From contig CP137683.1 in the NCBI GenBank assembly GCA_037976565.1, positions 1,894,637 through 1,958,636 of the forward strand: 64,000 nucleotides of DNA, written 5' to 3'. Source of the DNA: Mesocentrotus franciscanus. Lineage: Eukaryota > Echinodermata > Echinoidea > Camarodonta > Strongylocentrotidae. Shown here piece by piece: positions 32,591 to 43,524 of this stretch. The position numbers and the translations under genes are program-made. Every line of letters starts with the position of its first letter. Position 1 is the first letter of the stretch. The notes under the pieces were generated by a model, which made no database searches, was not told where the DNA came from, and saw nothing but the letters and a program-made list of their open reading frames with translations.

Positions 32591-34375
32591 AATGTTAAAA
32601 ACCTGTGTGCATGTGTATACTTTCTTTTATTTATGTCTTCTTTCAAGCCCTCTTCTCTTTCTTCATCAATTCATTGTTTGTTTTGTGTCATTTTTATTTA
32701 ATTTAAAAAAAAATGCTTTGTGACAGCTTTTTCTTAAAGTTCATTTTCAGATATATTCATTTACATTGCAATTGTATGTGCATGGCTATATTTTGTGTAT
32801 TAGAATTGTTATTTTAGTTTATTGGGTACATTCTTTTTCCTATATTGTGTATCTATATGTGATTAGGCCTCTTTTTAGTAGGATTTTGAGATCAATGGTT
32901 TTCTTTTTCCTCACTTTGTTACCTTAATTTTGTTTCCATTTGAGCTTTGTCTTTATTTTTGTTTTCATATATTTTATTCCATTTTCTTTTCTATTTCTTG
33001 ACTTCATTTACCCCATCATTGGACAGCTAGGAGTGACACAGAGTTAATTATTAAGGGCATGGTTAGTTATCTGCATTTTCAATTTTATTTTGTTCGAACA
33101 AGCATGTGTGCATTGTGTATCAGAGGCATATCCAGCAGTATCCCCCCTCCCCCCGCCCCCTTGGCCACCAGCACAACCAAATCTAACTTTCCTGATTTAT
33201 ACACCATACACAAAAGTGGATGAATTTGCTCTTGTGTACCCCTACCCCCAGGCAAATTCAAATTTTAAAAGCATCAGAAAAAAATGGAGAACCCCTTTTT
33301 TGTGTTATATTTGTGTTATATTTGTTTTTCCTCGCTAGTCAGAAAATTGCCAGACTTTTGTCCAAACCATCACCCCCACCCCACCCTTCAAAGATACTCC
33401 TGGATATGTCACTGTATGAATTGACTTGAACTTGTAACATGTTACTCTCAGTAGGTGCAAATATTATAGTACTAGAAGACTTTATTGGTTAAATTCCTCA
33501 GCACAGGGCTTTTGCACATCTATAATGTATGTACATAGTTACAGTATTAGAATCATGTACTGCACATGTAATTGTAAAACAGCTTTACATATATACAATG
33601 TAGTTACTTGCTTCATATTAAGTAGCCTTTTCTTTAATCAAACTAATTCCATTGTTTTAATTTAATTGAACAGTGGTTTTTATTCACATTAACAATTAAG
33701 ATTAAAACGGGACTGCGCTACTTGTAGCTACTTGCTCCCTCTATATAGAAAACGATACCCTAAGCGGTGCCCGTTGGTCCCCCATGATCCTCTCAATGGT
33801 ATTGCTCTTTCTAGACATTTTCTCTTTGAACTGTATTTAATTTGGTACTAATGCGTGACGCAGATATAAACAACAACTTCCTGAGTTTAAAAGTACAGTC
33901 AAACCTGTTTATAAAGGCCACTCAAGGGATACAGAATACTTGGCCACTAAAGACAGGTTTAAAAGTACTTAGATCACTGCTTGGAATAGGCTTTCCATTC
34001 TTTCTTTCTTTAGTCTGTCCTAATTTGTTCACTTTTCAACCTCTTCTAACTCTCTTTGATAACATTGTACAGGAAAACTGTGCGTAGAACGTGATCAAAA
34101 TGTCTTTTACTGGTTTGAAATATAAAATATCTCAATATACTCATTCTCAGTTAAGGGGAAAATTTTGATTTAAGCAATGAGTTTACTTTGTTCACAACAT
34201 GAGGAACGTGGTTGTCGATCAGCAACTATTTTACTGACCGCTAAAGCATTGGATCCATAATCCTATTTAGAAGGGAATTTCTATGACAAATCAAATTCTT
34301 TGATATGAAAATGCTATTCAAAAGCCTGAGATCCATACTGTTTTTATTCTCAAAATTGCACGATGCATCATACAT

Positions 34376-34579
34376 GAAAATAAGTTCTTTCTTCACAATC
34401 TGTGGAATAATGACTGGTTGTGGTAAGGTTTCACTTGTGCTGCAAGCTTCTTTAGACCTATGCCGTAGCTGGCGATGTTACTGATGCAGCAGGTCTGAAG
34501 AAGCTTTCCTCACAGCAAGTGAAAGCTTAATACCAAAACAGGTAATTATTCCATCTATTGTGAAGAAAGAACTAATTTT
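34376..34579. mobile_element. About 200-bp inverted-repeat element
   Basis: AAGTTCTTTCTTCACAATCT and TTGTGAAGAAAGAACT are inverted. Inner GTTTCACTTGTGCTGCAAGC and CAGCAAGTGAAAGC extend the arms around a central GCAGC motif. Confidence 0.75.
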
Positions 34580-34776
34580 CAAGTGCATGGTATTTCAAGT
34601 AGACTCTTAACACTCTTATTATTCCCATATAAATTGCACAATACTCTTTAAGACATCATGGAGATGGTTCTTAATAGAAAGGCGTAAATATGATCTGAAG
34701 CTCTTTTGCTAAAACCCTATCGTTGTTTTCATAACAATGTGAAAAGACAGTGCTATTACCGTGGTTTATTTTGTAG

Positions 34777-34869
34777 GAATTTAAAAGCAACACAGTTGCA
34801 GAGCTCATTCATGCTCTGATGCCTCATATTGACCTCACTCATCATTTTTTTTGTTACGACGAAGTATAA
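34777..34869 (+). CDS. Candidate alternative terminal exon
   Basis: Acceptor attttgtag opens a phase 0 frame of 30 codons (EFKSNTVAELIHALMPHIDL and on to CYDEV) ending in TAA, with AATAAA 85 nt downstream at 34954. It could directly follow the GRIP exon as an alternative C terminus. There is no similarity I recognise, so the support is only splice, phase and polyadenylation signals. Confidence 0.3.
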   Translation, partial: EFKSNTVAELIHALMPHIDLTHHFFCYDEV

Positions 34870-34953
34870 GTTACGTGAATATCCTAGAACTCAACTCTGC
34901 TGACACTGTTGAAGTGTTCATCTACATGAACCTACTTATCATAGTACTCTCTA

Positions 34954-34959
34954 AATAAA
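34954..34959 (+). terminator. Polyadenylation signal AATAAA
   Basis: The hexamer lies 85 nt after the TAA of the candidate terminal exon at 34777 and just before the 21-bp minisatellite. Confidence 0.3.
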
Positions 34960-35013
34960 CAGAAGTGGAAATCCATGAATATGGGTAGCTACATTAGAAA
35001 GCACTTTGTTAGA

Positions 35014-35690
35014 GTGGAAATCCATTCTCAAATTAGTGGAAATCACTCTCAAATTAGTGGAAACAACTCTCAAATTAGTGGAAATCACTCTCAAATTAGT
35101 GGAAATCACTCTCAAATTAGTGGAAACCACTCTCAAATTAGTGGAAACCACTCTCAAATTAGTGGAAACCACTCTCCAATTAGTGGAAACCACTCTCCAA
35201 TTAGTGGAAACAACTCTCAAATTAGTGGAAACAACTCTCAAATTAGTGGAAACCACTCTCAAATTAGTGGAAACCACTCTCAAGTTAGTGGAAACCACTC
35301 TCAAATTAGTGGAAACCACTCTCAAATTAGTGGAAACAACTCTCAAATTAGTGGAAACAACTCTCCAATTAGTGGAAACCACTCTCCAATTAGTGGAAAC
35401 CACTCTCCAATTAGTGGAAACCACTCTCCAATTAGTGGAAACCACTCTCCAATTAGTGGAAACCACTCTCAAATTAGTGGAAACCACTCTCAAATTAGTG
35501 GAAACCACTCTCAAATTAGTGGAAACAACTCTCAAATTAGTGGAAAACACTCTCACATTAGTGAAAACCACTCTCAAATTAGTGGAAAGCACTCTCAAAT
35601 TAGTGGAAACAACTCTCAAATTAGTGGAAAACACTCTCACATTAGTGAAAACCACTCTCAAATTAGTGGAAAGCACTCTCAAAAGAGTCA
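35014..35690 (+). repeat. 21-bp minisatellite (about 32 units)
   Basis: Unit near AAATTAGTGGAAACCACTCT plus C, with regular variants (aac/aat/cca/gtt). Because 21 is divisible by three and the unit lacks stops, frames stay open on both strands (for example ISGNHSQ repeats). No start or splice context supports translation. Confidence 0.93.
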
Positions 35691-35861
35691 CTCAACCATT
35701 ATTTTGAAGTGGATTCAATTGCAGAGGAAGTGATCGCTGATATGACTCCTGAAAAAAGGATTTCAACTTATATTTATTGAGAGAGTTGACACGCTATATT
35801 AAACACACTCTTGATGATACATGAACCATCGCTATTATAATTCCTTTTGCAATCTTTTCAG

Positions 35862-36222
35862 GGCGCATGGCTACCCATTGATGACCGTGAACAAGTCCAG
35901 GAGGAGGGGCTCCTGGACTTTCAGATACCAGATGGAGCAGCATGCAGAGGGGGTGTGGCTGGAGCCTTACCGGCAGGTGGAGCTGCAGGAGCAGGAGGAG
36001 GGGTGGTCAGTGAAGGTGCAGTGGTGCTCAGACGGAAGCGATCGTCGCGGCGGAAGGCTGGCGTCTGGAGAGGCAGCGGTGCTGAGCACCGACATCACCT
36101 CGTACTATAGCTGCAGAGAACACATCATGTTGATCGAAGAGATGCGGAGGTACTCGCAGCTCAGTGACTCCAGTAACGTCGAAGAAGAAGAGTTCAGACT
36201 CCACTCCAATGACTTCATGTGA
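35862..36222 (+). CDS. Terminal coding exon, unrecognised 119-residue C-terminal region
   Basis: Acceptor aatcttttcag is followed by one base completing a codon and then 119 codons to TGA. The frame beginning AHGYPLMTVNKSRRRGSWTF has the look of a folded domain: Trp/Tyr/Cys residues, mixed charge, and an acidic tail ending EEEEFRLHSNDFM. The alternative frame is only Gly/Ala-rich and looks non-coding. GC content rises sharply against the flanks. It joins in phase to the 32174 exon and through it to the GRIP exon, which would give golgin-245 a 138-residue extension. It could instead be the end of a separate gene. I do not recognise the domain. Confidence 0.6.
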
Positions 36223-36622
36223 TGCTAGCCGTGCTGACTTCCATTCATCCTTTATTTATTTGCCATTGCCGATTGCTTCCTTTCTAATACATGCACAAGA
36301 ATCTCAGTCACGCCACCAAGCCAGCCATAAAAAAAATGATGACTCCAAATCGACCATTTCCTGGCCATCCCTAGTAGTTCCATTTTTTTATTGGTCTCCT
36401 GTTGGTCTGCCATTGTTCCTGTCTATGTGACTGGGTTATAAGAATGCAGTTGACCCTCATTCATGATTTTGAATTCTATTGAGCTAACTAGATTTAGAAA
36501 AGATGATTCCACAGAAGTCCCATACATGTACCTCCATTCCATGATGATATTGTTGTAACTTTACTTGTGAGGAAAAAATCACCTGTTATATCTACTTATC
36601 TCTAATATCTCCACAACCTTTG

Positions 36623-37394
36623 TTAAAGCCCAAGTCCACTCCAAAAATAACTTGCCTTTAATAGAACCAGAAAGATCAGACAAACCCATCAAAAAAAGTT
36701 TGAGCAAAATCGGATAACTAATAAGAAAGTTATGAATTTTGAAAAAGTATGTAAAACTAAAAACAACGGAAATCACTACACAAATTGCCAATTTGGTTAT
36801 CAGTTTGTGACGTCATGTCCTCACTACTTATCAATTGCTTTATATAGTTTAATCCCATTAATTTCCTTTTATCCCCAAAACTTGATTTCCCATGCCTTTG
36901 CCCAGGTTATATGATTTGTATCATATTGTGCATGACATTTCCCAAAATCTTTTATAAATTTTGAAGAATTGATACTATTTTCTAAATATTGTATTTCATA
37001 ATTATTGATTTTTATATAAATAGTTCATCAAAATTCAAATTTTTTATGATTTAACTGGAAAAAATTACTCTATATTAGTGCATCCACACAAAAACATATT
37101 ACTAGGCAATCTAACTTGGATGCTGGTGTGAAAAAATAAGATTCTTAGGGGGAAAATAGGAAATTTATATTATCAATATAAAGAAAATAATTAGTGGATA
37201 GTGAGGACCATACGTCACAGACTCATGAGTGAGTTGCCAATTTGTGTAGTGATTTTCAATGTTTTTCATGTCATTAAAAATTCATAACTTTCTTATTAGT
37301 TATCAGATTTTGCTCAAACTTTTTTTGATTGGTTTGTCTGATTTTTCTGCTTCTATTGAAAGTAAGTTATTTTTGGAGTGGACTTGGGCTTTAA
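36623..37394. mobile_element. TTAA-flanked inverted-repeat element (piggyBac-type MITE)
   Basis: TTAAAGCCCAAGTCCACTCC and GGAGTGGACTTGGGCTTTAA are inverted for more than 100 bp in total, including AACTAATAAGAAAGTTATGA and its complement. Both ends abut TTAA, the usual piggyBac target. A partial relative of its right arm lies at about 47265-47350. Confidence 0.82.
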
Positions 37395-38896
37395 GCCTAA
37401 AATGATAATTGTCTTACATATACATGTACCTTTCAATGAGACACATTTTTCTAGAAAACTTATCTCCATCATTGACAATCCTGAGAAGCAGAAAGGCATT
37501 AAAATTATTACAGGTAATTCCTATCCCCTCACAATTCAAAAAACACTTTGCTTTACCCACCATTGTGTAAGCGGGTGTTTTGTGTCAGGTCCAAAAACCT
37601 TAGCAGCAGAAAGGGGTTTAATCTGTACCTTATCATTAATGCCCTTCTACTTCACATGAGAAAAAACACCAAACTGTGAGCTTCCTTGGTGACATATTTT
37701 GTACTGCACCTTGTTTCTTTGAATGTCGCACTGATCCTTCTCATAAATTGTCAATATTTCTTCTACAGCCGTATGATACTGTATGAATGCTTGTATCATT
37801 CCATTAGTTAATACATGTATTTCTGACTGTATTGCACATCTTACACATCTTAGAAAGTGTGAATACAGATAAATGTTGGTGTTTTTTTTTCTTCATATTC
37901 TAACATATGATTTGAATCTATTGTTGTTGTAAGTACATTAAGAATTACAAATGATGGAGAATTTTGTTTCTTGTCAATATACAAATATATTATTTTGCCA
38001 TTACATAGTTTGATGAAATACTTATCACATACTTTTACTATAGTAATTTTTAATGTTATTTTTCTGGATTTTTGTCCTTTCTGATATATTGGCTCATAAA
38101 AATATTTGATTTCTAGCTTTTGATTTTTAAACAAAGAAACCGATGCATGTATGTTTTGAAAAATTGCTTCAGTAATGCACCAAATAGCAGCTCCTTTTAG
38201 CATCAATGTCAGGGTTAATCTGTTTTTGTATTTTCTTAATGGTATCGGTGAACTGGGATTTTAATGGATCAAAATCTTTCTATTTTTTAAACATTTTCCT
38301 TTAGTGCCAAATCCTTAATGATTTCCCTTTGAGTATTACTTTGTATGCTTTTGATTTTGGGCACTGTAAAATGTTCAATGTCAAAATACAAGTAGTACGA
38401 ATAAATAATGATAAAACAGTAAACTTCTGCAACTATCTTTCATGTGAAGTATTCAAGTCTTTAAAATGCAGATAGTAGTTTTTGACATTTTTATTCAGTG
38501 TGAGTTTATTATACAGCTTATAGTCTATTACATAAAAGTGGATTGATCTTTTTGTTTATTTCATTTATTGCCGAATCTACATTAGTATGTAAATATAGAT
38601 TTTGCTCCATATATATATTGAAATTTTATTTTATACCATGCGTACAAATTTAATCTGTTACTTTATATTTAATACAATGCACATTCCGTTTTGAAAATAT
38701 CTTATGTTACACCCCCCCCCCCACCTCTTATAAATTTAAGTTTTATGTGTTTGTAATTGTATGTATCATCTACATGTATACATACAAGCAATTCTTCCTC
38801 AAAAGAATATGAAATATTTTCATTTCAACCTTCATCTTCTCGAAAAATCAACTTGACGCAATTTCAGTAGTCGTGTGTGTCACCTATTGCAATGTG

Positions 38897-39427
38897 CAAA
38901 CATGACAGTGACGTTACAGGTAATCCAAACATGACAGTGACGTTACAGGTAATCCAAACATGACATGGACGTTACAGGTAATCCAAACATGACAGTGACG
39001 TTACAGGTAATCCAAACATGACAGTGACGTTACAGGTAATCCAAACATGACAGTGACGTTACAGGTAATCCAAACATGACAGTGACGTTACAGGTAATCC
39101 AAACATGACAGTGACGTTACAGGTAATCCAAACATGACAGTGACATTACAGGTAATCCAAACATGACAGTGACGTTACAGGTAATCCAAACATGACAGTG
39201 ACGTTACAGGTAATCCAAACATGACAGTGACGTTACAGGTAATCCAAACATGACAGTGACGTTACAGGTAATCTAAACATGACAGTGACGTTACAGGTAA
39301 TCCAAACATGACAGTGACGTTACAGGTAATCTAAACATGACAGTGACGTTACAGGTAATCCAAACATGACAGTGACGTTACAGGTAATCTAAACATGACA
39401 GTGACGTTACAGGTAATCCAAACATGA
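38897..39427 (+). repeat. 29-bp minisatellite (about 18 units)
   Basis: Unit AACATGACAGTGACGTTACA plus GGTAATCCA, nearly invariant. Directly continues at its right edge into ATTTCTATGGGACCTACAAT, a dispersed sequence also seen at 50610 and 62362. Confidence 0.95.
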
Positions 39428-40224
39428 TTTCTATGGGACCTACAATAGGGCATTGAAATTGCCCTTGAGTTGATTTCTCTAAAAATAGTTGCGATCATGT
39501 TAAAGGTACTATAGCCACTTAAAATGTCCAATAGTATCCTCAATGAAATATTCTCTCCATTATAGTTAGCATGTTGCCATGTCTTATAAAAAAATATATT
39601 GTTTTTGTTTTGTTTTGTTTCAAAGAAGGTAGGACTTCAAGTTGAATAAATTGTTTAGTATTATAAGAGGGTCATATCCTGAGCCGCTGTTACTACAATC
39701 AAACCTGCTTTAGTGACCACCTGTCTACAAAGATTACCTATCTACAGAGACCACATTTTTTGTTACCCTTGAAAATGGTTTCTCATTGAAACATGTACTA
39801 AAGGAACCTGTCTACAAAGACCACTTTTTGTGTTTCCCTTGGGCGGTCGCTAAAGACAGGTTTGACTGTATTTTGAAATACGATAAATTGTATTCCCGAT
39901 GTATTCAGAGTTACTTGCATAACTCTTAAATCTTGATTAGTTACGTGCCTATGAATAAATAGTCAATCTCAGAAAAGTCATCTTGATATCCGTCGACATT
40001 TACAGACAAATTTGTTGAATGAAATCCTCTTGTTCATATCTTAGATTGAGTAGGTTTTAATGAAATTTGTATGGGAATTGTGCATATTTCAAATTATATT
40101 TTTACAATGATTGGTGCAATTTTTCTTCTGTTTATAGATAGATGGAATACTCTAGATGAATCTAGAATATCATAAGAAAACAGGAAAGATGGGATACTGT
40201 TTGTAAGGTATTATGTTTTGACAG

Positions 40225-40285
40225 ACACTATGACAAAGTAGCTGCTGGTGGAAGGTTAAATGCACATGATGATGAACCTTATTAT
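40225..40285 (+). CDS. Candidate microexon
   Basis: Acceptor ttttgacag and donor gtaagt bound 61 nt: one base completing a codon, then HYDKVAAGGRLNAHDDEPYY. The codons look protein-like against an AT-rich background. It leaves phase 0, matching the next candidate at 40509, and accepts the two bases left by the exon at 32174. Parent gene unknown; possibly another alternative end of the golgin transcript. Confidence 0.42.
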
Positions 40286-40508
40286 GTAAGTTTATTGTTT
40301 TGTAACACTATCCTATGTACACGTAGATCTTCTTCGTAATTCACATGCCGGTTGAAACCTACATGTTATCTGTTGAGAGCTAAGAGGACGTTATAATTCT
40401 GTCATTTTGATATGACGTAACAACCTTCTAGCTGTAGACAGACGATGAAGACGGTGTGTTCTTTAAGTCTCTATTATTTATCTATATCAATTATTATCTC
40501 ACTTATAG

Positions 40509-40532
40509 GCAGTTAGACATGATAGTGCTGAG
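40509..40532 (+). CDS. Candidate 24-nt microexon
   Basis: Acceptor cttatag and donor gtaagt bound eight codons, AVRHDSAE, in phase 0 both sides, directly compatible with the candidate at 40225. Alone it would be negligible. Two adjacent in-phase candidates with consensus donors make it worth listing. No following exon was found before 43.5 kb. Confidence 0.35.
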
Positions 40533-40570
40533 GTAAGTTCCAGATGTTTTAGTAATCTGTTGAAAGACCA

Positions 40571-40881
40571 GGGGGGTGTTTCACAAATATCCAAGTTGAA
40601 CTTATCTTTAAGTTGGACTTAACAATTATGGAAAGCCGTTAGCATCTTTAAAAATATTTTGTAAAAGTTATTTTAAAAGGCATAAAATGTTGATTCAAAT
40701 CATTCATATTTTCTATTATCAAGGAGATTTCATGTTCTTGATGTGGAATTTATGAAAAGTCTAAAATACTTGAATTTTCGCTTTTGAATATATTTTATTC
40801 TAATGCTACAAATGGCTCTCCATAATATATAAGTCCAACTTAGATTTAAGTTCAACTTAGGATCTTTGTGAAACACCCCCC
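40571..40881. mobile_element. MITE with GTTTCACAAA terminal repeats
   Basis: GGGGGTGTTTCACAAATATC opens and GATCTTTGTGAAACACCCCC closes it, with inner arms AAGTTGGACTTA and TAAGTCCAACTT. Confidence 0.85.
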
Positions 40882-40940
40882 AGAAGGGTGTCAACTCTGT
40901 GTTGATGTATATTAGTTAACACCTTCCTGCCTCTCAACAG
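40882..40940. repeat. Decayed relative of the 14680 hairpin
   Basis: Same arms as 14680 with several mismatches, directly abutting the right end of the MITE at 40571-40881. Confidence 0.65.
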
Positions 40941-41227
40941 ACCATGCAGAATATTAGAAATTAGTCTTTGGTGGTTAATTTGATCTACATGTAGATCAAA
41001 TATTATTACATTCAGCACAGTGACATGAAGACATAATAGCATAGACAAAAGTTATGTTTGTATACATGTGTATGGCTTACCCCAAAAGAAGAGTTTAACC
41101 ACGTTTTACTAAACCGAAACAAGAATTTAAATTTGTTTAAATTGAAGTTTATTTGTTCTTCTATATAAAATGTAAAATCCTGTCACTTAATGCATTCTAA
41201 CACTAACATGTGTATGGAGATAAAGTA

Positions 41228-41312
41228 AGATAGAGTAAGGGAAAGAGAGAGAGAGAGAAAGAGAGAGAGGAAGAGAAAGAGAGAGAGAGAAAGACAGAAG
41301 CAAGAGAGGAAA
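41228..41312. repeat. GA-rich microsatellite
   Basis: GAGAGAGAAAGAGAG tract in intergenic sequence. Confidence 0.85.
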
Positions 41313-41324
41313 TATTATTGTGTC

Positions 41325-41490
41325 CTGAGAACCTGGTTCCTATGTCACAAAACTTGTTATCAATAACAAGTTGCAATAACTGTTATAAGCTACTGTATTG
41401 AAATTGTTGTATTTGATTGGCTGAGAGCAAATTAATTATAGACATGTGACACTTGTTATTAATGAAGAGTTTAATGAAACAGGGCCCAGA
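41325..41490. mobile_element. Possible short inverted-repeat element
   Basis: CTATGTCACAAAACTTGTTA at the left and TAATGAAACAGGGCCC at the right, with inner CAATAACAAGTT and ACACTTGTTATTAATG, form an imperfect inverted pair similar in style to the element at 48899. Confidence 0.4.
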
Positions 41491-42675
41491 ACAATGACAA
41501 CTTTGGCACTCAGCAGATGGTAAATCATATGATTTAATAGTTGTAGTGATGTCTACAATTTCTAATAAACATAGTTAGTACCTTTATTTTCATCTCACCC
41601 TTTTCAGAATTATTTATATGTTTTTTTTTAATTTGAAATAATTTTAGATGTTTTTTTCTGTGAAGCATTCAGATTTATATTTACGGGGTTTAGATCAGAA
41701 AGTATATGGTGTGTTGCAGATTTTATGTGAGTTATTAGTACATGTGATGGTAATATGGTTGTACGATATGAATGAATTGTAATTATAAATTTAAGACATT
41801 CATGGGTAATTTTTTCTGGGATGTATGAGAAGATATCTGGTGTAATGACAATTATTGATTAAATTGACAGAAATAGTACCAATGTAAAGGTCGTTTCAAT
41901 GTATTTCTTTGGTTCGTTTTATGAAGAAGATAAGCGTTTGACTAGATTTCTAAGGGGCGATGATGTTTTCCCCTGATAATACTCTTTTCATGATGATCAT
42001 TTTCTTGCCCCTGTCTCCCCATTCTACTGTGTGGTGTGTATGAACATAAATCATATGCTGGTGATGGTGAATGAATTACATTTACTTGCCACATGTAGAT
42101 GTACAGTAATGAAAAGAGGGACAGTTGAGAGAATTAAATAGGATCAGAAAGTCAGCAAAAAAGAGAGGAGAATGAGAACAAGAAAAAATGAGAAAGATCG
42201 AGAGATGGAGTGAAAGTCGTATAAGGAATGTAAAAGAAAGGGACTCAAATATTCAGTCAGAGATTGAGAGTTTGAAAATTAAAGAGGAAGAAATAACAAA
42301 AAAAAGTCCATCGTGAACCCAACTACCATAATGTAGTTTCAAGGGGCGGACTTGTTTGCTGCATTGAGTATTCCGCAGTGCGACTAATATAATCATCACA
42401 AAAGGGTAACTTTGCATGCCTTGTTTATTGACCTGATTTGTTTACAATCCTCTGATATGAGAGCTGAATAAGCCCCACTAAATGGTAGATAATAATAAAC
42501 GTCTATAGAAACAAACGAATTGCCAATGTAACTATCCTAAAGTCAAATTCTCGATTCGTTGGGACGTGTTAGAGTTGGAATAAGTCCTCGTCCGATGTGC
42601 ACCTTTTTATTGTCCTACTATTTGCCGTCTTCCGTTGCAAATACACAGTTTGATAAGATGATTAGGAAGAGAGAA

Positions 42676-42960
42676 TGATAGAGAGAGAGAGAGAGAGGGG
42701 GGGGAGGGAGATAGAAAGAAAGAGAGACAGACAGACAGACAGAGAGAAACGGACATACATCGGACAAGGGGGCGTGGCGAGAGAGAAAATGAATTACAGA
42801 GACTGGTAATTGGTGTTTTTGTGACATGAACATTAATCAGACAGAGAAGGGAGGAAGGGCCAAGGGAAAGACAGAAAGAAAGAGAGAGAGAGAGAGAGAG
42901 GGGGGAGGCGGGTGAGAGAGAGAGAGGAAGAGAGAGAGAGAGAGGGAGAGAGAGAGCGCG
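42676..42960. repeat. GA-rich microsatellite in ACE copy 1 promoter
   Basis: GAGA runs with G-rich interruptions, shared in position with 60775-61085 of copy 2. Confidence 0.9.
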
Positions 42961-42990
42961 AAGGGCGCGGGTCGGAACACTACACACCAT

Positions 42991-43285
42991 GGGGGTGTTT
43001 CACAAAGACTAAGATCGACTTTACGTTGGACTTAAGTATAACAGGCCGTTTATAATTATGCCACTGTTTGCTCTTACCATTTACTGGCATTTGTCTTTCA
43101 AGGGACGTACAAATCGTGGTCTCAAATCTACAGAGTTTACATTTTTTGATAGTTCATTATTGAAGGAAAAATATTATCTAAAGATTATAATTTAGAGACC
43201 AATGGGGATAGCAACCAATGGCATGAATGGCCCGCCATACTTAAGTCCAACTTAAAGTCGATATTAGTCTTTGTGAAACACCCCC
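42991..43285. mobile_element. MITE inserted in the ACE copy 1 promoter
   Basis: GGGGGTGTTTCACAAAGACT and AGTCTTTGTGAAACACCCCC are exact inverted ends. The orthologous spot in copy 2 (about 61112) reads straight through, so it inserted after the duplication or was lost from copy 2. Confidence 0.88.
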
Positions 43286-43524
43286 AGAACTTTTCGATGT
43301 CATATGAGGCAAAAGGTGCGTAACCCCGGTGCGTAACTATTGCACTCAACAAAATGATAGTAGGTCAGCTACCTATATAGCTAGGCGCTGAAAAATAGAT
43401 ATCAACTTGTCATTAAGTCAGTGAAGAGATAAGGCTGTATCTATCTGAGGGACGATATTGGACAACAGATCCAAACACCCGATAGCACTTCAAACAAATC
43501 TAACCTCATTTTCAGGACACGATC

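Larger units (their letters stand above)
28646..35861. other. Long 3' intron(s) or intergenic sequence after the GRIP exons
   Basis: Contains the 143-bp array, two small inverted-repeat elements, the GAATGC repeat, the 21-bp minisatellite and the candidate terminal exons listed separately. The rest is AT-rich with TACATGTA motifs and no recognisable coding sequence. Confidence 0.6.
36223..42589. other. Intergenic or 3' flanking sequence
   Basis: Holds the TTAA element (36623), the 29-bp minisatellite, a weak CAAACCTG/CAGGTTTG inverted pair (39698-39868), two candidate microexons, the MITE at 40571 and a GA repeat. No confident gene. Confidence 0.6.
42590..43524 (+). promoter_or_regulatory. 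Presumed promoter and 5' UTR region of ACE-like copy 1
   Basis: This block is shared with 60685-61988. It starts at CACCTTTTTATTGTCCTAC, passes through a GA-rich microsatellite and AGGCAAAAGGTGCGTAA, and ends with GATATTGGACAACAGATC before the start codon. Sharing between duplicates is expected from common descent, so it marks the region but does not prove function. A 295-bp inverted-repeat element is inserted at 42991-43285. No clear TATA box is seen. Confidence 0.45.

Noticed and set aside
33749..33798. Possible 50-nt exon reading KRYPKRCPLVPHDPLN
   Set aside because: Splice-like edges exist, but the donor gtattg is weak and its exit phase fits no downstream candidate.
34951..35733. Overlapping 233-252 codon ORFs on both strands
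   Set aside because: These are the 21-bp minisatellite, whose unit has no stop and is a multiple of three; frames are open by construction.
35847..36110. Gly/Ala-rich phase-0 reading of the 35862 exon
   Set aside because: It would follow the GRIP exon directly, but its composition looks like an off-frame translation. The other frame is longer, balanced and reached in phase through the 32174 exon.
38897..39427. CRISPR-like regular repeats of 29 bp
   Set aside because: Units are directly adjacent with no unique spacers, the DNA is eukaryotic, and there are no cas genes; it is a minisatellite.
41650..41785. Open frame after a tttag acceptor beginning MFFSVKHSDLYLRG
   Set aside because: Very AT-rich with ordinary intergenic composition; no partner exon beyond the weak microexon candidates.
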